From assembly GCF_003324565.1 (NCBI RefSeq), contig NZ_QOLA01000027.1, positions 33,891 through 97,890 on the forward strand: a stretch of DNA of 64,000 nt, in the 5' to 3' direction. The stretch comes from Streptomyces sp. SDr-06 (GTDB taxonomy: Bacteria > Actinomycetota > Actinomycetes > Streptomycetales > Streptomycetaceae). Under the pieces are notes generated by a model, which did no database searches, was not told the origin of the DNA, and saw only the letters and a list, made by a program, of their open reading frames with translations. Positions within the stretch are counted from its first letter, which is position 1, and each line of letters starts with the position of its first letter. Below are positions 58,715-64,000 of the stretch, one piece after another. The position numbers and the translations under genes are program-made.

Positions 58715-59395
58715 ATGGCGGCACGGCGACGGCGCTTGAAGAAGCGGACGCGCAAGCAACTGCAGGGCTGGGGCGCGGTGGTGGCGGTGGCCGCCGTGGT
58801 GTGGGTCGCGGGGCACTGGTCGCTGGTGTGGCCCGTCCTGGTGGCCGTGCTCGCCGCGGCCGTGGTGGGCGGGGGCGGCTGGGCACTGTGGCGGGCGCAC
58901 CGCCTGGCGGTCGGCCAGGACCGTGCGTGGCGGGCGCAGGAGGAGGCCAGGGCACGGGAGTTGTCGATGGCCGAGGTCGACGCGTTGTCGTGGCAGGACT
59001 TCGAGAGGTACGTAGCGGAGCTGTGCCGCCGCGACGGCTGCCGGGACGTCGTCGTCAGCGGCAAGAGCGGCGACCTGGGCGCCGATGTCGTCGGCTACCT
59101 GGCCGACGGCCGCAAGCTGGTCGTCCAGGTGAAGAAGTACGCCGCGCACCGAAGCGTGGGCTCGCAGGACATGCAGAAATTCGTCGGCACGGCCCGCCTC
59201 GAACACGGCGCGGACGTCGCCCTGTTCGTCACGACCAGCCGCTCGTTCACGAAGGACGCGCTGGGCCTGGCGCTGCGCCAGGACATCGTGGCCCTGCACC
59301 GCGACCTCCTGGGCGCCTGGGTCAAGGGCGCCCACCTGGCGACCCTGATCCCGTTGAACGGCAGCGGCGGCGGGACACGGCGCCCGCCCGTCTGA
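58715..59395 (+). CDS. Mrr-like restriction endonuclease with membrane helices
   Basis: 226 residues: a basic start, two membrane helices (about 20-37 and 39-57), a helical linker, and a C-terminal Mrr-cat nuclease domain with LSWQDFERYVAELCRRDGCR, GKSGDLGADVVGYLADGRK and VVQVKKYA. The catalytic acid is D124 and the Q-x-K pair Q138/K140. It should cut DNA (type IV-like or a defence nuclease) while tethered to the membrane. ATG 58715 follows GGGGGAG. The membrane anchor is unusual for classical Mrr but known in some restriction-like proteins. Confidence 0.88.
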   Translation: MAARRRRLKKRTRKQLQGWGAVVAVAAVVWVAGHWSLVWPVLVAVLAAAVVGGGGWALWRAHRLAVGQDRAWRAQEEARARELSMAEVDALSWQDFERYVAELCRRDGCRDVVVSGKSGDLGADVVGYLADGRKLVVQVKKYAAHRSVGSQDMQKFVGTARLEHGADVALFVTTSRSFTKDALGLALRQDIVALHRDLLGAWVKGAHLATLIPLNGSGGGTRRPPV

Positions 59396-59526
59396 CGGGA
59401 AGCTGCCCGCGGTACGGACCACCAGAGGCGCTGAGGGGTGGGTCGTGACAGGGCGGGGGAGAACGCAACAGCGCCGGGCGATTGAGGAGTTGGACGGGCA
59501 GGCGGCACGGAGGGGAGGGTGACGAC

Positions 59527-59658
59527 GTGCCGCAGCGATCGAAGAAGTACGTATGTCCCGAGCACGACACCCCGACGAAGGCGAGCCTGCGCAGCGGCCG
59601 CCTGTACGAGCATGACGCTCCCGACGGCCCTTGCCCGGAGTCCGGGGCCGTGGCCTGA
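59527..59658 (+). CDS. Tiny Cys-containing hypothetical protein
   Basis: 43 residues from GTG 59527, after GGAGGGGAGG: PQRSKKYVCPEHDTPTKASL, RSGRLYEHDAPDGPCPESGA. Two cysteines and two histidines (C-x-x-H, later C) could bind a metal. It is probably expressed but has no assignable role. Confidence 0.5.
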   Translation: MPQRSKKYVCPEHDTPTKASLRSGRLYEHDAPDGPCPESGAVA

Positions 59659-59894
59659 CCCTTTGGCCGAGGCTGACCAGGGCCGGCAGCGGCGTGCGCG
59701 CTGATGAGGAAAGGGTCACCTCCTCCGGCAGGTCGCCGCTGCGGGCGTGAAGCCACGAGAGATCGCGCCTCGGGGCTGGAGGCGGCGCGTACGCAGGCAC
59801 ACCGGATTCCCGGATAAGATTTTTATAAACAACCAGGCCGGGAGGGTGTCGGCGGGAGAGGCCGGGGCATTCGATGCCCTGGAGGTTGATAACT

Positions 59895-60056
59895 ATGGTT
59901 CCCCTTCTTCTCGTTCTTCTGCTGGCTCTGATTCTCTTCGGTGCGGGTTTCGCTCTCAAGGCGCTCTGGTGGATCGCCGTCATCGTGCTCATCGCCTGGC
60001 TGATCGGGTTTGTCGCCCGCCCCAAGGGCGGAAGCGCACGCTGGTATCGCTGGTAG
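59895..60056 (+). CDS. Small hydrophobic membrane protein
   Basis: 53 residues from ATG 59895, which follows GGAGGTTG. Two hydrophobic helices, VPLLLVLLLALILFGAGFAL and ALWWIAVIVLIAWLIGFVA, and a basic tail ending ARWYRW. Proteins with this ending are widespread in Streptomyces and are annotated simply as hydrophobic protein. A strong hairpin terminator follows. TAAGAT at 59815-59820 may be its -10 box. Confidence 0.85.
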   Translation: MVPLLLVLLLALILFGAGFALKALWWIAVIVLIAWLIGFVARPKGGSARWYRW

Positions 60057-60086
60057 CCGGCACAGACGGCAGTGCGACTCCTGGTT

Positions 60087-60118
60087 GTGGGCCCCCGCGC
60101 TTCGGCGCGGGGGCCCAC
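60087..60118 (+). terminator. Hairpin terminator with UUCG loop
   Basis: GTGGGCCCCCGCGC (60087-60100) pairs perfectly with 60105-60118 around TTCG. It ends the transcript of the hydrophobic protein gene 30 bp upstream. Confidence 0.85.
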
Positions 60119-60280
60119 CCATTCTTTGTCGTGCGCGTCCAATCACGGGGGAAATGGGGGCCATCGCGTTCCGGATCGTGGGTATGGGCATTACGTGGCC
60201 GTGGCGCGGTATCCGCGCACGGGAACCGCGCCTCCAGGAAATCGCGCCACGGCCCGCCCGATTTGCGTCGTGCCCGTTGA

Positions 60281-60490
60281 TGCGAAGGCGTCGCGGGCAG
60301 GCGGCTCACCGATGACGACCGGGAGGGCCAGGACCCGCTGTACGAAGGGATCCTCGACGAGCTCCTGCGGCACGCGGACCGGCTCCCCATGGCGATCAGC
60401 TGGTTCCTGAAGCAGTCCACGTGCCGGTTTTGGTTGGTTGCCGTCACGGGTGCTGTTGACGCCACCGGCTTGCCGTCAGGGCGAACATGA
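60281..60490 (+). other. Gene-like fragment without a start
   Basis: The frame following a TGA at 60278 reads RRLTDDDREGQDPLYEGILD, ELLRHADRLPMAISWFLKQS and TCRFWLVAV, ending at 60488-60490. It looks like part of a real protein but has no start and overlaps the minus-strand acetyltransferase. Family unknown. Confidence 0.3.
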
Positions 60491-61001
60491 GCGTTCCGGC
60501 CTCGCCGGATGCGGGCTCTTGCGGGTATTCCGGCCGGCTGGCGTCGGCCTGCTGTGCGGGCTGGAAGCCGGCGCGTTCCAGGACTCGGGCCGAGGGGGTG
60601 TTGCGGGCATCGCAGTCCGCGGACACCTTCTGCAGTCCCCGCGTGAAGAGGTGCTCGACCATGGCCTGGACTGCTTCGGTGGCGTAGCCGCGGTGGTGGT
60701 GTGCGGGGGCCAGGGTGAAGCCTATGACGGCATGCAGTCGGTCGTCGCCGAGCAGCACACCGAGATCACCCACCAGAGCCCGGCTCGCCCGCAGTTCGAT
60801 CGCGTACTGGAACCAGCCGGGTTCGTCGGGGTCCCCGTTGCTGTAGGCACGGACCTGTGCGACGGCCGCCTCGGCGGTGAGAGGAGAGGGCCAGCCCTGG
60901 TAGCGGGCGATCTCCGGATTGTTGCGGTAGGCGGCCATCGGGGCCGCGTCGTCGAGGGTGAAGCGGCGCAGCAGGAGGCGGGGTGTTTCTATCTCGATCA
61001 T
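60444..61001 (-). CDS. GNAT-family N-acetyltransferase
   Basis: 185 residues: IEIETPRLLLRRFTLDDAAP at the start, a central strand VIGFTLAPAHHHRGYATEAV with the acetyl-CoA motif (Arg-Gly-Tyr-Ala-Thr-Glu-Ala), VEHLFTRGLQKVSADCDARN and RVLERAGFQPAQQ. This is the RimJ/RimL-like branch that acetylates N-termini or small molecules. ATG 61001 is the canonical start. It is monocistronic and cytoplasmic. Confidence 0.93.
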   Translation of the reverse strand: MIEIETPRLLLRRFTLDDAAPMAAYRNNPEIARYQGWPSPLTAEAAVAQVRAYSNGDPDEPGWFQYAIELRASRALVGDLGVLLGDDRLHAVIGFTLAPAHHHRGYATEAVQAMVEHLFTRGLQKVSADCDARNTPSARVLERAGFQPAQQADASRPEYPQEPASGEAGTLMFALTASRWRQQHP

Positions 61002-61036
61002 CCGTGCAGCCTGGTTGATAACTGACTTGCACGACT

Positions 61037-61290
61037 TTACAGACACACCACCGTCAGGGCGGCAAGCGTCCACAGGGCGATACCCGGGGTGCCGAGGCGG
61101 AAGAGCACGGGGGTGGCGGCGAGGCCGTAGGGAATGCTCCACCAGCGGTGGAGATCGCGGCGTTGGGGGCGTCGTGGCGGAAGAGGCGGTGGGCGATCCA
61201 GGCGCGGGCGTCGGTCGTGGCGCGGGGGCGGACGTAGGGCTCGTAGACGGCGGCCAGGAGGATCAGGTAGCCGTTGAGGGCCCCTGCTTG
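61037..61290 (-). pseudogene. Frameshifted membrane protein fragment
   Basis: On the minus strand the text reads ALNGYLILLAAVYEPYVRPR, ARAWIAHRLFRHDAPNA, then after a shift near 61160 RDLHRWWSIPYGLAATPVLF, RLGTPGIALWTLAALTVV and stops at 61037-61039. It appears to be the end of a membrane protein broken by one frameshift. The remaining part to 61423 has only a short coding-like piece on the plus strand (IADDQADDRWSATDWQHAAE). Confidence 0.55.
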
Positions 61291-61423
61291 GCCAGGCCGG
61301 CGATCGTCCGCATCGCCGATGACCAGGCCGACGACCGCTGGTCGGCCACGGACTGGCAGCACGCCGCCGAACGCGCCTTCACCGCCCTGGGCTCCCTGAG
61401 TGTCCGAGAGAAGTGTGGTCGGA

Positions 61424-62908
61424 TCATGGAGCGGTGTGGAGGACTTCGCGGATCAGCAGGTCGAGGTCGTCTGTGGTGGTGCGGTAGTTGCACAGGCAGG
61501 CGCGCAGGGCGGTGTGGCCGTGGACGGTGACGGTGGCGAGGTAGGCGCGCCCGCCCACTTGCACGCGGCGGGCGACGTGGGTGTGCAGGGCATCCGGGTC
61601 GCCCTCGACGGGGTCGGCGATGCGGAAGCAGGCGACTGGCCAGGGGCCGCTGGCCAGAAGTTCCAGCCGGGGCTCGGCGATGATCTTGTGGCGGAGCTGG
61701 TCGGCGAGGGCGAGGTAGTGCTCGATCAGGGTGGTGACGCCGTTGCGGCCCAGGTGGTTCAGGGTGGCCCACAGGGCCAGGGCGCGGGAGCCGGGACGGG
61801 TGAGTTCGATGGTGGCGTGGGAGAGCCACGGCAGCGCGTCGCGTTCGTCGGCGGTGAGGTAGGAAGCCTGGTGGGCGAAGGCCGTGTGCAGGTGTTCGGG
61901 GTCCGGGACGAGGAGTGCGCCGCAGCCCACGGGCACGCTGAGGGTCTTGTGGGGGTCGACGGTGAGCGAGTCGAGGTCCCCGACCCCCTGGTAGAGGGGG
62001 GCGAGAGCGGGGGCAGTGGCGCCGAGGCCGCCCCAGGCGCCGTCGGCGTGGTGCCACATCCCCGTACGCCGGCACAGGTCGGTGACGGGTTCGAGGGGGT
62101 CGACGGCTCCGGTGGCGGTGGTGCCCAGGGTGGTGACGGTGCAGAACGGCAGCAGACCCGCGTCCAGGTCGGCGGTCACCGCGGCCTGCAGGGCGGTGGG
62201 GTCCAGGCGGTCGTTGTCATCGGTGGGGACGGGGCGCAGGCGGTGGGCGGGCAGGCCGATGCAGGCGGCGGCTCTGGCCACCGACATGTGGGCCTGGGCG
62301 CTGTAGTAGAGGGTGAGGCGGGCGTGGTCGCGGTCGTAGGCGGGGCCGTCGGCGGAGCCGCGGCGGGTGAGATACCAGGTGCGGGCGGTGGCCAGGGCGA
62401 GGAGGTTGGCCATGGAGCCGCCGCTGATCAGCACCCCGCCTGTCGTGTCGGGCAGTCCCGCGAGTTGGGCGAGCATGTGGACGGTGCCGCGTTCCAGGTC
62501 CATGAGGGCGTTCTCGCCCATCCCGCAGGTCGCGTTGATGGCGCAGGCCAGGAGCTCGGCGACCAGGCCGGCCGGTGCGGGCGGGGAGTTGACCCAGGCG
62601 AAGAACGCGGGGTGCCCGTTCCCGGTCGGGTACGGGGCGATCTCGTCCCGTACGAAGTCCAGGACCCGGCCCAGGTCCTGCCCCTGCGAAGCGAGTGTTG
62701 GCGTGCGCAGCCGGGCCCGCTGCTCCGCCGCCATCGAACGGCACACCGCGCCCTCCGGGAGATCGTCCAGGTATTGGGACACCCACTCCGCCGCGCCGAC
62801 GAGTTGGTCGCGCAGTACCTTCGGGTGGACCCCGAGCAGCCCCTGGCCCAGGGGCGGAACGGTTTCGGTCCACTGAGCCGGGTCCAGGTCGGGCGAGCGG
62901 TGAGCCAT
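61424..62908 (-). CDS. PLP-dependent group II amino-acid decarboxylase
   Basis: 494 residues with the aromatic-L-amino-acid/glutamate decarboxylase fold: H207 (SAQAHMSV) stacking on PLP, D289 (HHADGAWGG) binding the pyridine nitrogen, and K321 in SLTVDPHKTLSVPVG as Schiff-base lysine. It should decarboxylate an aromatic or dibasic amino acid. ATG 62908 is chosen; the frame is open to 62965 but lacks a better start. It stands alone; substrate is unknown. Confidence 0.93.
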   Translation of the reverse strand: MAHRSPDLDPAQWTETVPPLGQGLLGVHPKVLRDQLVGAAEWVSQYLDDLPEGAVCRSMAAEQRARLRTPTLASQGQDLGRVLDFVRDEIAPYPTGNGHPAFFAWVNSPPAPAGLVAELLACAINATCGMGENALMDLERGTVHMLAQLAGLPDTTGGVLISGGSMANLLALATARTWYLTRRGSADGPAYDRDHARLTLYYSAQAHMSVARAAACIGLPAHRLRPVPTDDNDRLDPTALQAAVTADLDAGLLPFCTVTTLGTTATGAVDPLEPVTDLCRRTGMWHHADGAWGGLGATAPALAPLYQGVGDLDSLTVDPHKTLSVPVGCGALLVPDPEHLHTAFAHQASYLTADERDALPWLSHATIELTRPGSRALALWATLNHLGRNGVTTLIEHYLALADQLRHKIIAEPRLELLASGPWPVACFRIADPVEGDPDALHTHVARRVQVGGRAYLATVTVHGHTALRACLCNYRTTTDDLDLLIREVLHTAP

Positions 62909-63365
62909 GGCGGCGGGAAAACCTTTCGTCGTCACAAGGCCCCAGGTCAGCGCGCCGAGGACCATGCTCGTAACGAGCAGTCCCGTCGGGCGTCACGCGA
63001 AGCAGCAAGCGAGGACGATCACGATCGTCACGTCCGTCGCAACCTGACCACGTAGCAGCGCCCCGGATCCGCCTGCACGGGTGCGGGGTGCTGCTGTGGT
63101 CCGGTGCGGATGAAGGCCCGCAGTGGCGGGCGGGTGCGTGACACGCCGGGGAATCGCAACCCTGGTGGTCTGGACCTGAAGGTGCGCGACATTAGGCGCA
63201 CTTGGCGGGGGGTTTACCCCTGCTGGGGGACGCAACATGTGCAACGAGACGGCCATGACCAGGCCTTCCCTCGGGCTCACGTATGGTCCGGACAGTCCTT
63301 TGTCTGGCATGTCCACGGCGAGAATGCCTGAGGTGTGGGGCGCGCAGATCATGAGGAGATCACTG
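62909..63365. other. Intergenic region with promoters only
   Basis: No supported gene was found. It must contain the divergent promoters of the decarboxylase and the lectin gene. No clear -10/-35 pair could be chosen. Confidence 0.5.
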
Positions 63366-64000
63366 ATGCAAATGAACATCCGGCGCACAGCTACTACCAG
63401 TGCCGTCGTCGCCACCGCGGTCGCGGCGACCATCGGCGTCGGTATGGGTGCTTCGGCGGCGCCGGCGACAGCGAAGTCCGATGTCCCGCGGCCTGCCGCC
63501 GCATCCGCCGTCCAGTCCGCCGGCGAGCTGACGCAAGGCGGCCTGTACCGGTTCGTCTCCCAGCGCTACGAAGCACTCGATGTCGACGGAAGCCAGGCCT
63601 CCGACGGCACCAAAGTCCAGACTTGGCAGTCGAACGGGTCGCCGGCCCAGACCTGGCGGTTCTGGGACGCTGGAGACGGCAGTCACCTCGTCGAAACCAC
63701 GGTGCCCGGAGGTGCCGACAAGGTCCTCGATGCCGATGTGAACAAGGGCACGGCCAGTTTGTGGCAGCTGAACGGGGCCAACGGTGAGGCGAATCAGCGC
63801 TGGAGCTTCGAGTCGGCGGGCGGCGGCTGGTTCAAGGTCCGCAACGTGGCCAAGGGGTGTCTGACCGCCGGAGCCGCCACGGGCGACCCGGTCAGCGTGA
63901 CCGACTGTGGTGACGACCTGTCGCAGTTGTGGTGCCTGGAGTCCGCCGAGCCTCGGAGCGGCCCGACTGCCGAGAAGGGCATCCGAGGCGAGACGGCCAG
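63366..64000 (+). CDS. Secreted ricin-B-type lectin protein, partial
   Basis: Starts at ATG 63366 (GAGGAG at 63353-63358) and runs off the window end without a stop. A signal peptide spans about 1-32 (AVVATAVAATIGVGMGASAA). The rest is a ricin-type beta-trefoil: QxW-like motifs in AQTWRFW, NQRWSFE and SQLWCLE, at spacing of about 45-50 residues, with a cysteine pair in VAKGCLTAG and VTDCGDD. This domain binds carbohydrate outside the cell; a catalytic domain could follow beyond the window. Confidence 0.85.
   Translation, partial: MQMNIRRTATTSAVVATAVAATIGVGMGASAAPATAKSDVPRPAAASAVQSAGELTQGGLYRFVSQRYEALDVDGSQASDGTKVQTWQSNGSPAQTWRFWDAGDGSHLVETTVPGGADKVLDADVNKGTASLWQLNGANGEANQRWSFESAGGGWFKVRNVAKGCLTAGAATGDPVSVTDCGDDLSQLWCLESAEPRSGPTAEKGIRGETA

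Noticed and set aside
61424..63055. 551-residue plus-strand ORF opposite the decarboxylase
   Set aside because: Gly/Val-rich shadow frame; the minus strand has all PLP-enzyme motifs.
1..64000. rRNA, tRNA, antibiotic biosynthesis cluster or plasmid origin
   Set aside because: No rRNA or tRNA-like cloverleaf, no PKS/NRPS modules and no replication protein were seen by eye.

Overview
The window looks like chromosomal DNA from a high-GC actinomycete, almost certainly Streptomyces or a close relative such as Kitasatospora. Codon third positions are strongly G/C, GTG starts are common, GGAGG-type ribosome binding sites are frequent, and the gene families are typical: NarL/LuxR two-component systems, TetR/AraC/XRE/HxlR/CGNR regulators, SLOG and prim-pol-like small operons, and an Mrr-like nuclease with membrane helices. 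No rRNA, tRNA, CRISPR array, polyketide synthase or NRPS genes are visible. The many decayed transposases and frameshifted genes resemble an accessory region such as a chromosome arm.

Layout. 1-1 kb: end of a sensor kinase and its response regulator. 1-4.6 kb: 43-bp tandem repeats, an IS481-type relic, an EF-hand protein, a membrane coiled-coil protein and a broken two-gene module. 4.6-6.2 kb: SDR reductase overlapping a TetR gene. 6.4-11.3 kb: head-to-tail family of secreted peptidoglycan-binding-like proteins around an NlpC/P60 hydrolase, preceded by a decayed member. 11.4-16.8 kb: IS630 relic, two small ORFs, a TetR-controlled MFS exporter with an NTF2-like protein, an AraC regulator and an alpha/beta hydrolase. 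17.16-20.87 kb: a 3.7-kb transposon with 47-bp inverted ends and a 5-bp target duplication. It carries four genes on one strand and sits against an IS5-family insertion sequence (20.88-22.0 kb).

22-32.8 kb: LysE exporter and phosphodiesterase divergent from a CGNR regulator, an ISL3 relic, hydrolase, AraC/TauE pair, a VapBC-like toxin-antitoxin pair with an apparently leaderless promoter, a DHFR-like reductase, an OFA-type MFS transporter with a 38-residue partner, and a Doc-like protein. 33.0-39.0 kb: a five-gene catabolic operon (secreted beta-helix protein, sugar-type MFS, ROK regulator, enolase-superfamily enzyme, SDR). 39.2-46.9 kb: DinB-like protein, nuclease relic, ABC exporter beside a two-component system, and a cell-surface protein.

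47-64 kb: pseudogenes and small proteins, then a divergent XRE/SLOG against prim-pol-like/Cys-rich operon (49.5-52.6 kb), HxlR-controlled quinone oxidoreductase, a 9-bp tandem repeat array, small conserved hypotheticals, an Mrr-like nuclease with two membrane helices, an acetyltransferase, a PLP-dependent decarboxylase and the start of a secreted ricin-B-type lectin. The most unusual items are the peptidoglycan-binding-like gene array, the four-gene transposon with coupled reading frames nested against an IS, and the XRE/SLOG/prim-pol-like small-protein locus.
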